Part shown: piece after piece, positions 1 through 8,557 of the stretch | Numbering within the stretch: position 1 is the first letter of the stretch | Layout: each line of letters begins with the position of its first letter | NCBI RefSeq assembly: GCF_017811815.1 | Contig: NZ_JADKZI010000003.1 | Coordinates: 248,001-312,000 of the forward strand | Direction: 5' to 3' | Length of the DNA: 64,000 bases | DNA from: Flavonifractor sp. AGMB03687 | GTDB taxonomy: Bacteria; Bacillota; Clostridia; Oscillospirales; Oscillospiraceae | Translations under genes and position numbers: made by a program | The notes under the pieces: model-generated | Database searches by the model: none | What the model was told of the DNA's origin: nothing | The model's input: only the letters and a program-made list of their open reading frames with translations

Positions 1-165
1 AGCCATGCCGATGATGGCATAATGCCCCTCCAGCGTAGGCATTTGTTTAAAGGTAAGGGGAAAATTCCGGGGAGTAATGACCACCTGCTGGCCGAAGTGA
101 TACTCCAGATCCAGGTTCCGGCCAAAATAGGGATCACCGGTGGTCAAGGTAAGACTGGTACACAT
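1..165 (-). CDS. Choloylglycine hydrolase-family protein, N-terminal 55 residues (partial)
   Basis: The gene runs off the left edge and only its first 55 residues are present. It begins MCTSLTL and continues through YFGRNLDLEY and VITPRNFP. This matches the N-terminus of the choloylglycine hydrolase (Ntn hydrolase) family, which includes bile salt hydrolases and penicillin V acylases. Cys2, exposed after Met removal, is the expected nucleophile, and Arg16 and Asp19 of the FGRNLD motif match conserved active-site residues. The ATG follows an AGGAGG at 174-179. The substrate (bile salt, penicillin V, acyl-homoserine lactone or other amide) cannot be decided without the remaining residues. The 166-250 upstream stretch shows no clear promoter. 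Confidence 0.8.
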   Translation of the reverse strand, partial: MCTSLTLTTGDPYFGRNLDLEYHFGQQVVITPRNFPLTFKQMPTLEGHYAIIGMA

Positions 166-250
166 GGTTGACGCCTCCTGTTTCCATGGCTGCGCCCTGG
201 GGCGCGCTCCTTAGTTTGGCGGCTCCCGACGGACGCTATCCTGCTTCTGT

Positions 251-289
251 AGAAAAAGGGCCTGCCGCGGGGAAACGCGACAGGCCCTT
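251..289 (-). terminator. Intrinsic terminator after nrdJ
   Basis: A perfect 9-bp stem (256-264 with 281-289, arm AAGGGCCTG) lies just past the nrdJ stop. On the minus strand it is followed by a T run (complement of AAAAA at 253-257). Confidence 0.8.
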
Positions 290-297
290 AGACCTTT

Positions 298-2601
298 TTA
301 GCCGCACTTGGAGTAGCCGCAGTCACGACAAGTGACGCAGCCGCCCTCGTGCTCCAATTTGGCCCCGCACTCGGGGCAGAACTTGGCCAGCTTGGCCTCG
401 GCGGGGGTCATGCCCGGCCGGGGGATGGAATCTGCCTTGACAGCGGCGCTGATGGGCGCGGGAGCCGGCTCGTGGGTGTTCTTGGACACCTTGAGCACCT
501 TCTCCAGCGCCTTGGCAATGGCGTCGGGGCAGGAGGTCACCGGCACGCCGGACTGCCGCAGGCAGGAGGGGCAGCGGATGCCCTTGAGCTGCTGGATGAT
601 CTCCTTGGGGTCCATGCCGGAGCGGATGCCCACGCTGACCAGCCGGGCGGTCGCCTCGCTCTGGCTGGGGCAGCCGCCGGCCCGTCCGGTGTTGGTGAAC
701 ACCTCGCAGATGCCGTTCTCGTCATAGTTGACGGTGATATACAGGTTGCCGCAGCCGATGCGCACCTTCTCGGTGAAGCCGGTGGTCACCGCAGGACGGG
801 GCCGGGGCTGGATGTGGCCGTAGGCCTCCTGAGGCACCTGGCACTCCTCGCACACCCGGCCGGTAGAGGCGGGAGCGCTCTCCTTGCCATCGTTGACCTT
901 GCCGATGTTGAGCACCTGCTCGTTGCGGCTGCCGTCCCGGTAGATGGTGGTGCCCTTGCAACCCAGGGTGTAGGCCAGGCGGTAGACCTCGGCCACCTCG
1001 GCCTTGGTGGCGGAGTTGGGGAAGTTCACCGTCTTGCTGACAGCGTTGTCGGTGTACTGCTGGAAGGCGGCCTGCATCTTCACGTGCCAGATGGGGGACA
1101 CGTCGTGGGCGCACACAAAGACCCGCTTGATCTCCTCGGGAATGCCGTCCACGTGGGCCAGGGAGCCCTGCTCCACGATCTGCTTCATCAGCTCCTCGGA
1201 GTAGATCCCCGCCTCCACCAGCTTGTCCTTCAGGATCTGGTTGGTCTCAATGAGGTGGGTATTGTCCATGACGTTGCGGATGTAGGCGTAGGCAAACACC
1301 GGCTCCACACCGGAGGACACACCGGCAATGATGGACAGGGTGCCGGTGGGGGCGATGGTGGTTACGGTGGCGTTGCGGATGGGCTTGCCGTCCTTATAGA
1401 TGCTCTGGTCAAAGAGGGGGAAGGCACCCCGGCTCTCCGCCAGCTTCTCGCTCTCCTGGTGGCCGATGGTGTTGATGGTGTCCATAATCTCGGCGGCCAG
1501 AGCCACGCCCTCTTCACTGTTGTAGGGCACGCCCATGTAGAGGAGCATGTCCGCAAAGCCCATGACGCCCAGGCCGATCTTGCGGGTGGAACGGGTCATC
1601 TTGTCGATCTCGGGCAGGGGGTACTGGTTGACCTCGATGACGTTGTCCAGGAAGTGGACAGCGGTGCGGATGGTCTTCTCCAGCTTGGCCCGGTCCAGCA
1701 CCCAGCCCGCCACGGTCTTGGTGATGTGGTTAACCAGATTGATGGAGCCCAGGTTGCAGCTCTCGTAGGGCAGCAGGGGCTGCTCGCCGCAGGGGTTGGT
1801 GGACTCGATCTCGCCCTGGCTGGGCACGGCGTTGTCCCGGTTGAGCCGGTCCAGGAAGATGATGCCGGGCTCGCCGGTCTGCCAGGCGGAGGTAACGATG
1901 GTATCAAAGACCTCCCGGGCCTTCAGCTGGCCCGCCACCCGGCCGGTGGCCGGGTCCACCAGATCGTACATCCCGTCGGCGCTCACCGCCTCCATAAAGG
2001 CCTCGGTGATGCCCACAGAGATGTTGAAGTTGGTGATCTCGGAGGTGTCGTTCTTGCAGGTGATAAAGTCCATGATGTCGGGGTGATCCACCCGGAGGAT
2101 GCCCATGTTGGCGCCCCGGCGGGTACCGCCCTGCTTCACCGCCTCGGTGGCGGCGTTGAACACCTTCATAAAGGAGATGGGGCCGCTGGCCACACCGCCG
2201 GTGGAGTTGACGGTGGAACCCTTGGGACGCAGCCGGGAGAAGGAGAATCCGGTGCCGCCGCCGCTCTTGTGGATGAGGGCAGCGTTCTTGATGGCGTCAA
2301 AGATGTCCTCCATGGAGTCGGCCACCGGCAGCACAAAGCAGGCAGACAGCTGCCCCAGGGGGCGGCCGGCGTTCATCAGGGTGGGGGAATTGGGCAGGAA
2401 GTCCAGATTGGTCATCATCTCATAGAACTCCGCCGCCGTGGCCACCACGTCAGCCTTGGGATCAAAGTGGCGGTCGCCCTCGGCCACTGCGTTGGCTACC
2501 CGGCGGAAGAGCCCGTCCACCGTCTCGGTGGGATTCCCCTGCTCGTCCCGGGCCAGGTAGCGCCGCTCCAGCACTGCCTTGGCGTTTTCAGAAATGGGCA
2601 T
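298..2601 (-). CDS. nrdJ: Adenosylcobalamin-dependent (class II) ribonucleotide reductase
   Basis: This 767-residue enzyme reduces ribonucleotides to deoxyribonucleotides using a cobalamin-derived thiyl radical, so it needs no oxygen or activase. The NPCGE motif (residues 269-273) supplies the radical Cys271 and Glu273. Cys88 (in LSACFV) and Cys282 are placed as the redox pair. The C-terminal third holds a TSCPD domain (GIRCPSCL, TSCPDAI) and the protein ends in a CPECG...CRDCG zinc-ribbon-like tail, typical of the vitamin B12-dependent RNR family of anaerobes. The ATG is preceded by GAGGAGAG and a good promoter. It is monocistronic, with its own terminator. Confidence 0.96.
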   Translation of the reverse strand: MPISENAKAVLERRYLARDEQGNPTETVDGLFRRVANAVAEGDRHFDPKADVVATAAEFYEMMTNLDFLPNSPTLMNAGRPLGQLSACFVLPVADSMEDIFDAIKNAALIHKSGGGTGFSFSRLRPKGSTVNSTGGVASGPISFMKVFNAATEAVKQGGTRRGANMGILRVDHPDIMDFITCKNDTSEITNFNISVGITEAFMEAVSADGMYDLVDPATGRVAGQLKAREVFDTIVTSAWQTGEPGIIFLDRLNRDNAVPSQGEIESTNPCGEQPLLPYESCNLGSINLVNHITKTVAGWVLDRAKLEKTIRTAVHFLDNVIEVNQYPLPEIDKMTRSTRKIGLGVMGFADMLLYMGVPYNSEEGVALAAEIMDTINTIGHQESEKLAESRGAFPLFDQSIYKDGKPIRNATVTTIAPTGTLSIIAGVSSGVEPVFAYAYIRNVMDNTHLIETNQILKDKLVEAGIYSEELMKQIVEQGSLAHVDGIPEEIKRVFVCAHDVSPIWHVKMQAAFQQYTDNAVSKTVNFPNSATKAEVAEVYRLAYTLGCKGTTIYRDGSRNEQVLNIGKVNDGKESAPASTGRVCEECQVPQEAYGHIQPRPRPAVTTGFTEKVRIGCGNLYITVNYDENGICEVFTNTGRAGGCPSQSEATARLVSVGIRSGMDPKEIIQQLKGIRCPSCLRQSGVPVTSCPDAIAKALEKVLKVSKNTHEPAPAPISAAVKADSIPRPGMTPAEAKLAKFCPECGAKLEHEGGCVTCRDCGYSKCG

Positions 2602-2645
2602 ATCTTATCTCTCCTCTGAGTCAGTCTTATGTTTAAGCACAAGAT

Positions 2646-2673
2646 ATTGTATCATAGAAAACCAACCTGTCAA
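2646..2673 (-). promoter_or_regulatory. Sigma-A-type promoter of nrdJ
   Basis: On the minus strand, TTGACA (2668-2673), a 16-bp spacer and TACAAT (2646-2651) lie about 45 bp upstream of the nrdJ ATG. No NrdR-box pair was recognised by eye. Confidence 0.75.
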
Positions 2674-2686
2674 TATGTCCGATTTC

Positions 2687-2715
2687 TTGCCCTTCTCACC
2701 CATTCTTGTTATAAT
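2687..2715 (+). promoter_or_regulatory. Promoter of the CPBP protease gene
   Basis: TTGCCC (2687-2692), a 17-bp spacer and a perfect TATAAT (2710-2715) lie about 100 bp upstream of the CPBP gene start. It diverges from the nrdJ promoter. Confidence 0.7.
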
Positions 2716-2818
2716 GAATCCCTGGAACCCTTGCGCCCGAAGCGGGCGCGAATTCCCGGCCCCCTCCCGGCGGCCGGAAAGTGGAAATTTTCGATTTATT
2801 TTTGTGCGAGGTGACGGA

Positions 2819-3745
2819 ATGTACCACCATCCCGATCAGGGCGCCCTGCTGCGCCCCCACTGCCAATGGTTCTCCCGGCTGGGCTGGGCCCTGTTCGCCC
2901 AGATGGCCGCTACGCTGGTGCTCCAGCTGCTGGTCAGCCTTGTGGTCCGTATCCTGCGCCCGGAGCTGCTGACCCAGCCGGTCTTTCTCTGGCTGCTGTC
3001 GGTGGGCTCGGCCTATGCCGTGGGCGTCCCCGCCGCCTGTCTGGTGCTGCGGGGTACCGCCGCCCCCCAGCGCCCCGCCCCCCGTTCTATGGGCCCCATC
3101 TCCTTCTGTAAGGCTCTGATCACCACCCTGGGCCTGATCTACCTGGCCAACCTCCTCACCCTCATGCTCACCCAGCTCATCGGCGCACTGCGGGGGGAGG
3201 CGGTGACCAATCCGGTGGACAGCCTGGCCACCTATCCCATGGCCCTGCAGCTGCTGTTGGGCTGTGTCATCGCCCCCCTCTCGGAGGAATACCTCTTCCG
3301 CCGCCTGCTGCTGGAGCGGCTGCGGCCCTACGGCGACCGGTTTGCCATTCTGACCTCCGCCCTGTGCTTCGGCCTGTTCCACGGCAATCTGAACCAGTAT
3401 TTCTATGCCTTCGCCGTGGGCGCACTTTTCTCCTACATCGTCCTGCGCACCGGCCGTCTGCGGTACACCATTTTGATCCACGCCCTGACCAACGGCACCT
3501 CGGTGGCCCTGGTACCCCTGCTGGAGAAGCTGGGCACCTTTGGGGAACAGCTCACCTCCCTGCTGGTACTGGGCGCCATCGTGGTGGGCCTCACCTTCCT
3601 CATTACCAGCTGGCGGGATATTCAGCTGGAGCCCGGCACGGTGTCCCTGTCCGAGGGATGGAAATGGCGGCTCTTCTTTGAAAATCCCGGCGTCCTCTTC
3701 TTCTGTCTGCTGTCCCTCCTGCTGACGGCCAGCTATTTTCTCTGA
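2819..3745 (+). CDS. CPBP-family intramembrane glutamic protease
   Basis: This is a 308-residue polytopic membrane protein of the CPBP (CAAX prenyl protease 2 / bacteriocin-processing) family. The diagnostic motifs are EEYLFR (Glu156, Glu157, Arg161), FGLFHGN with His188, and LIHALTN with His221 and Asn225; the glutamates and histidines form the membrane-embedded active site of the family. The open frame extends further upstream, but ATG 2819 is preceded by GAGGTG and lies downstream of a TATAAT promoter, so it is the likely start. The substrate is unknown; relatives act in protein processing or bacteriocin immunity. It stands alone between convergent and divergent neighbours. Confidence 0.88.
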   Translation: MYHHPDQGALLRPHCQWFSRLGWALFAQMAATLVLQLLVSLVVRILRPELLTQPVFLWLLSVGSAYAVGVPAACLVLRGTAAPQRPAPRSMGPISFCKALITTLGLIYLANLLTLMLTQLIGALRGEAVTNPVDSLATYPMALQLLLGCVIAPLSEEYLFRRLLLERLRPYGDRFAILTSALCFGLFHGNLNQYFYAFAVGALFSYIVLRTGRLRYTILIHALTNGTSVALVPLLEKLGTFGEQLTSLLVLGAIVVGLTFLITSWRDIQLEPGTVSLSEGWKWRLFFENPGVLFFCLLSLLLTASYFL

Positions 3746-3747
3746 GC

Positions 3748-5277
3748 TCAGCCCAGCCGGAACAGGCGGGTCAGCCGTACCCCCTGGGCCTGGAGAGCAG
3801 CGAGGTAGAGCACGCAGCCAAACAGGGCGCAGCCGCCCATGGCGGTCACCTCTCCCACCCCTGCGTCCAGCAGCACGTGGAAGAGCAAATTGCAGGTCAG
3901 CCCCATCAGCAGGGCGGCCAGCCCCGGCGCCACCACCCAGTCAAAGAGTTTGAGCCGTAACCCTGCCGCCCAGCGCACCTGAATCCAGTTGAGCAAGGCC
4001 CCCAGAGCGGAGGAGAGCACCACCCCCACTGGATAGCCGCCGATGCCCACCCCGGGCAGGCCCAGCAGTACATAGGTGCACACCAGCTGCACCGCCCCCG
4101 CCAGAATGGAGCTGCGGGCGGCCCCCTGCTGCTTTCCCAGGCCGTTGAGGGCGCAGCCCAGCACCGCCTGCCAGCAGGAGAGGAGCACCCCCACCGACAG
4201 GGGGAGCAGGTGCCGCCCCACCGTGTCCTCCTGGAAGAGCAGCTTCCCCAGGGTGGGCCCCAGCACCACCAGCAGGGCCAGGGCCGGGAACATGAGCACC
4301 GAGGTGGCCAGCAGGGAGCGGTCAATGCGCCGGCGCACCAGGGCTCCATTGCCCAGGGCCATGCCCTGGGCCAGCTTGGGCATGAGCACCAGCCCCAGCG
4401 CCCCGATAAAGGCGGTGGGCAGGCAGAGCATGGGCATGGTCATGCCGCACAGCACGCCGAACTCCTCCATGGCCCGGCTCACCTCCGCCCCGGCGGCCAC
4501 CAGCCGCTGGGGGATGAGCACCGCGTTGGCCGAGCCCATCAGGTTGCCCAGCAGGCTGGTGAGCCCCACGGGCAGGGCAATGGCCAGAATCTGCCGGTTC
4601 ATCCGCCGGGAGGCCCCCGGCTCGTGGAGCACCTCCCCCGCCAGACGGCGGCGGGCCAGCAGCATCAGGGTCACCGAGGAGAAGAGCTCGCAGATGATCA
4701 TGCCCACCACGATGAGGGCCACCGTGCGCTCCGGATTCTGGGGCAGGAAGAGCACCAGCAGTCCCAGCACCGCCGCCGCCCGGATCACCTGTTCACACAG
4801 CTCCACCACCGCCGGGGGCCGGACGGCCCCGGTGCCGTAGAAGAAGTGCTTGTGGAGGTTCTCCACCCCGGTGAGGAGGATGCAGGGCAGCAGCAGGAGC
4901 AGCCCGGTCTGAGTGCGGGCGTCCCCCAGCAGGTAGACCGAGATGGGGTCATACAGCAGGACGGTCAGCACCGCCAGCACGGTGAAGAGGGCAAAAAAGC
5001 ACAGCAGACACCGGCGGAGCACCTGCCGCACCGCCCCCCGCTGTCCCCGGGCAAAGTACCCGGCGGACAGGTTGGAGACCGCCGCGGTCAGCCCCACCGC
5101 CGTCAGCGACAGCAGCACCGAATATACCGGCATAATCAGCTGGTACAGCCCCATGATCTCCGCCCCGATGAGACGGGAGAGCAGGATGCGGTATACAAAG
5201 CCCAAAAACTGTCCCGCGATGCCGGTGCCCGTAAGCACCAGCGTCCCGTAGAGCATGGATGTCCGGTCGAGCTTCAA
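3748..5277 (-). CDS. SpoVB/MurJ-like polysaccharide flippase (MOP superfamily)
   Basis: This is a membrane protein of about 509 residues with 12-14 predicted hydrophobic segments. The N-terminal stretch (GTGIAGQFLGFVYRILLSRL, then GAEIMGLYQLIMPVYSVLLSLTAVG) is characteristic of SpoVB-type oligosaccharide/lipid II flippases of endospore formers. The frame is open to an ATG at 5358, but I prefer TTG 5277: it follows AGGGGGAG at the right distance, and the longer form would read through the divergent DUF554 promoter at 5352-5380. It may act in spore-cortex or wall-precursor export. SpoVB versus a general polysaccharide exporter cannot be separated from sequence alone. Confidence 0.85.
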   Translation of the reverse strand: MKLDRTSMLYGTLVLTGTGIAGQFLGFVYRILLSRLIGAEIMGLYQLIMPVYSVLLSLTAVGLTAAVSNLSAGYFARGQRGAVRQVLRRCLLCFFALFTVLAVLTVLLYDPISVYLLGDARTQTGLLLLLPCILLTGVENLHKHFFYGTGAVRPPAVVELCEQVIRAAAVLGLLVLFLPQNPERTVALIVVGMIICELFSSVTLMLLARRRLAGEVLHEPGASRRMNRQILAIALPVGLTSLLGNLMGSANAVLIPQRLVAAGAEVSRAMEEFGVLCGMTMPMLCLPTAFIGALGLVLMPKLAQGMALGNGALVRRRIDRSLLATSVLMFPALALLVVLGPTLGKLLFQEDTVGRHLLPLSVGVLLSCWQAVLGCALNGLGKQQGAARSSILAGAVQLVCTYVLLGLPGVGIGGYPVGVVLSSALGALLNWIQVRWAAGLRLKLFDWVVAPGLAALLMGLTCNLLFHVLLDAGVGEVTAMGGCALFGCVLYLAALQAQGVRLTRLFRLG

Positions 5278-5351
5278 CAGGCTCTCCCCCTTTCTGTGGT
5301 CCACTTCCACTCTATTCCCCAGGGGTTGTCCGGCATACGTCCAGAAACTCT

Positions 5352-5380
5352 TTGACAAATTTCCCGAATTGTCCTATCAT
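5352..5380 (+). promoter_or_regulatory. Promoter of the DUF554 gene
   Basis: Perfect TTGACA (5352-5357), a 17-bp spacer and TATCAT (5375-5380) lie 46 bp upstream of the DUF554 ATG. Confidence 0.85.
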
Positions 5381-5426
5381 AGAACTACGTGTTTAGCGAA
5401 TTGCAGTATAAAAGCGAGGAATCCCT

Positions 5427-6137
5427 ATGATTGCCACCATCATCAATGTGGTCCTGATCCTGCTGGGCAGTTTTCTGGGCCTTGTGTTCAAAAACCGGAT
5501 CAGCGCCCGCTTTGCCTCGGGCATCACCTTCGCCCTGGGTCTGTGTACCATGGGCATCGGCATCACCGGCATGATCAGCACGGCGGATACCCTGTGCGTG
5601 ATCGTATGCATGGTTATCGGTACCCTGATCGGCGAGGCCATCAACATCGAGGGCCGGATGGACGGCGTGGGGGAGCTGCTTCACCGCAAGCTGCTGCGCA
5701 AGAATGAAAACAGCCGTTTTGTGGAGGGTTTTGTCACCGCGTCCGTCCTCTTCTGCGTGGGTGCCATGGCCATCAACGGCGCCATGGAGGCCGGCATGAA
5801 CGGCAATTATGATATTCTGATCTCCAAATCCGTGATGGACGGCGTCACCGCCATCACCTTCTCTGCCGCCATGGGCGTGGGCGTGGCCTTCTCCGCCCTG
5901 CCCATTCTGGTGTATGAGGGCGGCATGACGATCATCTTCGGTCTGGTGGGCCAGCAGATCGACCCCGCCATCGTCAACGAGATGAGCGCCGTGGGCGGCA
6001 CCATCATCGTGGGCATGGGCATCAACATGCTGGGCCTGCCCAAGGAGAAGCTGCGGGTGGGCAACATGCTGCCCGCCATCTTCCTGCCCCTGGCCTACCT
6101 GCCCATCCGGGACTGGCTGACCGCCCTGATGGCCTGA
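5427..6137 (+). CDS. DUF554 family membrane protein (YdfK/YqgA-like)
   Basis: This is a 236-residue integral membrane protein with six or seven hydrophobic helices. It begins MIATIINVVLILLGSFLGLV and has conserved stretches TMGIGITGM, GAMAINGAMEAG and GGTIIVGMGINMLGL. These are typical of the DUF554 family (E. coli YqgA, B. subtilis YdfK), whose function is not established. GAGGA lies 8-10 bp before the ATG. It forms its own unit between the TTGACA promoter and a strong terminator. Confidence 0.88.
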   Translation: MIATIINVVLILLGSFLGLVFKNRISARFASGITFALGLCTMGIGITGMISTADTLCVIVCMVIGTLIGEAINIEGRMDGVGELLHRKLLRKNENSRFVEGFVTASVLFCVGAMAINGAMEAGMNGNYDILISKSVMDGVTAITFSAAMGVGVAFSALPILVYEGGMTIIFGLVGQQIDPAIVNEMSAVGGTIIVGMGINMLGLPKEKLRVGNMLPAIFLPLAYLPIRDWLTALMA

Positions 6138-6152
6138 CAATGTCATAAAAGC

Positions 6153-6189
6153 AAAAAAGGTGTGCTGCCTCAGGCAGCACACCTTTTTT
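6153..6189. terminator. Bidirectional intrinsic terminator
   Basis: A long A-stem-T hairpin with arms GGTGTGCTGCCT/AGGCAGCACACC, flanked by AAAAAA and TTTTTT, serves the plus-strand DUF554 gene and the minus-strand glycosyltransferase. Confidence 0.92.
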
Positions 6190-6194
6190 CATGC

Positions 6195-7223
6195 TCAGTT
6201 GAACTTGTAGATCTTGCGGGCCAGCCGGTAAAGCTTGACGGACAGCTTGCGGCCCTGGTAGCCGGGGATGTTGCCCACAAAGGACAGAGAGCGGTACTTG
6301 AACTTGTGGTACAGCCCCACATCCTTGCTGCGCAGGTACTCCCACAGCTCGGTCTTCTTGCCCAGGGCCTCGGGGGACCCGTCCAGGATGAGGAAGATGG
6401 AGGAGATGGTCATCATCATGGACAGATAGCCGCTCATGTACCGGGCCAGCTTGGGCTGCTCCTGGTGGAGCCGGTGCAAATCGTGGCTCTCGATCATCTG
6501 CCGGGTGACCCGCAGCTGCTGGTCCACCCGGGTGACCATGACCTGCTCGTTGACGCTCTGATCGGCCCGGCCGATGAAGTAGCGGTACAGGTCGATGTCC
6601 ATGTAGTAGATGCGCTTGACGTAGGGCAGGGGCTGGTAGACAAAGATGTTGTCCACATAGAAGGTGTGCTTGGGCAGCTCCAGGCCGCAGTCCCGCAGCA
6701 GTTGGGTGCGGTAGATCACGCTGTGCATCAGCAGGAACTGGGAGGGACGGAAGCGGCCCATCCGGCTCCAGGAGAAGATCTTCTCCTCGGGGAAGACGTT
6801 GGTGTACCGCACCACCTTCTGGGTGTTGTCCTCCACGTGCTCATAGACGTAGTTGGCGATGAAGAGGTCCACCGGCTTTTCCATCTTGGCAAACTTGCGC
6901 AGCTTGGCCAGGGCCTTCTGGAGGGCGGCCTCATCCAGCCAGTCGTCGGAATCCACCACCTTGAAATAGAAGCCGGTGGCATTGCGGATGCCCTGGTTGA
7001 CGCCCTCACCGTGGCCGCCGTTTTCCTGGTGGATGGCCTTGATGATATTGGGGTACTGGGCCGCGTAGCGGTCACAGATGGCGGGGGTGTCGTCTTTGGT
7101 GGAACCGTCGTCCACCAGAATGATCTCGATATCCTCTCCGCCGGTGAGCAGGGTCTCCACGCAGTGCTCCATGTAGGCCGCGGAGTTGTAGCAGGGTACC
7201 GCGAATGTGATCAGCTTAGACAT
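6195..7223 (-). CDS. Glycosyltransferase family 2
   Basis: This 342-residue GT-A-fold glycosyltransferase has the N-terminal family 2 pattern: FAVPCYNSA (residues 7-15), ILVDDGST with the nucleotide-sugar Asp38/Asp39, and the metal-binding DSDD (91-94). It has no transmembrane segment, so it is probably cytoplasmic or membrane-associated. It lies 15 bp downstream of glf on the same strand. The pair suggests transfer of galactofuranose or another sugar to a surface glycan. Donor and acceptor cannot be told from the sequence. Confidence 0.88.
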   Translation of the reverse strand: MSKLITFAVPCYNSAAYMEHCVETLLTGGEDIEIILVDDGSTKDDTPAICDRYAAQYPNIIKAIHQENGGHGEGVNQGIRNATGFYFKVVDSDDWLDEAALQKALAKLRKFAKMEKPVDLFIANYVYEHVEDNTQKVVRYTNVFPEEKIFSWSRMGRFRPSQFLLMHSVIYRTQLLRDCGLELPKHTFYVDNIFVYQPLPYVKRIYYMDIDLYRYFIGRADQSVNEQVMVTRVDQQLRVTRQMIESHDLHRLHQEQPKLARYMSGYLSMMMTISSIFLILDGSPEALGKKTELWEYLRSKDVGLYHKFKYRSLSFVGNIPGYQGRKLSVKLYRLARKIYKFN

Positions 7224-7238
7224 AATACGTACCTTTCC

Positions 7239-8408
7239 TCACTTCAGCAGATCGTCACACAGCGCCAGCGCCCGGGCGGCGATGGCATCCATGTTGTAAT
7301 ACTTGTATTCCGCCAGTCGGCCCAGCAGGTGGAACCGGGGATAGCGGTCGGCCTCCGCCTTGTATTGGGCGTAGAGGGCATTGTTGGCCTCATTGATGAT
7401 GGCGTAATAGGGGACCTCCCCTTCCCCGCCGGTGTAGGCGGCGGAGTACTCCTTCATAATGGTGGTCACGCCGGGCAGCTCCTGGCCGGTGAGATACTTG
7501 AACTCGGTGATCCGGGTGTAGTCCTGGTCCACGGTGTAATTCACCGTGCCGTGGCTCTGCCAGAAGTCCACCGGGTGGGTCTCAAAGCGGAAATTCAGGG
7601 TGCGGTAGGGCAGGCGTCCGTACCGGCAGCCGAAGAGCTCGTCCACCGCGCCGGTGTAGATCACCGTACCGGTGAAGGGCATCCCGTCCAGCAGCACCGT
7701 GCCATCGGCCAGGGTCAGGCGGTCCCCGGCGTCGGCGCCCAGCGCCACGGTGATATCGGGATGGTCCAGCATCCGCTCGAACATGGGGGTGTAACCCTCC
7801 ATGGGCATGCCCTGATGGGCGTCCTGGAAGTAGCGGCAGTCCTCGGACAGGAAGACCGGCACCCGGGCGGTGGTGTTGGGGTCGATTTCCTCCGGGCGCT
7901 GTCCCCACTGCTTCATGGTGTAGTGGACAAAGACATGCTCGTAGACATAGTCGGCCAGAGCGGCGATCTCCGGATCGGCATTCTTCCGCAGCTCCAGAAT
8001 GGTGACCTTCTTCTCCGCGCCGTACTCCGCGATGAGCCGCTTGGCCAGGCTGTCGGCCTTCTCCTTGCCGAAGGCCGTCCGCATGGAGATCAGGTTGAAG
8101 GGAACCGGCATCTCCTGCCGCCCCTCCCCCGCCGGGATGTTGGCCACCACCTGATGTTCGTAGTTCCGCCAGGCGGTGAACCGGGACAGATACTCAAACA
8201 CCCGTCTGTCGTTGGTGTGGAAGATATGGGGGCCGTACCGGTGGATGAGCACGCCGGCCTCGTCGAAGCAGTCATAGGCGTTGCCGCCCACATGGTCCCG
8301 GCGCTCCAGCACCAGCACCTTCTTCCCGCCCCGCTCGGCCAGCTCCCGGGCGCAGATGGCGCCCGCCATGCCGGCACCGATGACCAGGCAGTCAAATGGA
8401 TGGTCCAT
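7239..8408 (-). CDS. glf: UDP-galactopyranose mutase
   Basis: This 389-residue flavoenzyme interconverts UDP-galactopyranose and UDP-galactofuranose. It starts with the FAD dinucleotide fold (CLVIGAGMAG, residues 7-16), followed by LERRDHVGGNAYD (35-46) and the family motif YGPHIFHTND. EFKYLTGQ, RYPRFHLLGRLAEYKYYNMD and the overall length agree with bacterial Glf. The ATG follows GAGAGGA. Its neighbour is the family 2 glycosyltransferase, so the pair probably makes a galactofuranose-containing cell-surface polymer. A GC-rich hairpin (about 8458-8482) without a clear T run sits in the upstream spacer. Confidence 0.95.
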   Translation of the reverse strand: MDHPFDCLVIGAGMAGAICARELAERGGKKVLVLERRDHVGGNAYDCFDEAGVLIHRYGPHIFHTNDRRVFEYLSRFTAWRNYEHQVVANIPAGEGRQEMPVPFNLISMRTAFGKEKADSLAKRLIAEYGAEKKVTILELRKNADPEIAALADYVYEHVFVHYTMKQWGQRPEEIDPNTTARVPVFLSEDCRYFQDAHQGMPMEGYTPMFERMLDHPDITVALGADAGDRLTLADGTVLLDGMPFTGTVIYTGAVDELFGCRYGRLPYRTLNFRFETHPVDFWQSHGTVNYTVDQDYTRITEFKYLTGQELPGVTTIMKEYSAAYTGGEGEVPYYAIINEANNALYAQYKAEADRYPRFHLLGRLAEYKYYNMDAIAARALALCDDLLK

Positions 8409-8557
8409 GGGATCCGTCCTCTCTTACTTTCATAGTTGGGCCAGATGGGCCCGCTGTGTGCCGGTCCCTGCCGGACCGGCCAGTACACATTAGCCCAATT
8501 TTATCACAAACCGTGGAAAAAGGAAGCAAAAAATCAATTAAGATTTCCTTAACACCG

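Noticed and set aside
349-2619. Long plus-strand open frame of about 750 codons opposite nrdJ
   Set aside because: It is the antisense mirror of a GC-rich, codon-biased gene. It is rich in His, Gly, Leu and Val runs, has no recognisable domain and lacks a ribosome-binding site. The same applies to the long plus-strand frames opposite xdh (21562-24345), ygfK (24626-27373) and the aro/GT39 region (52470-55568).
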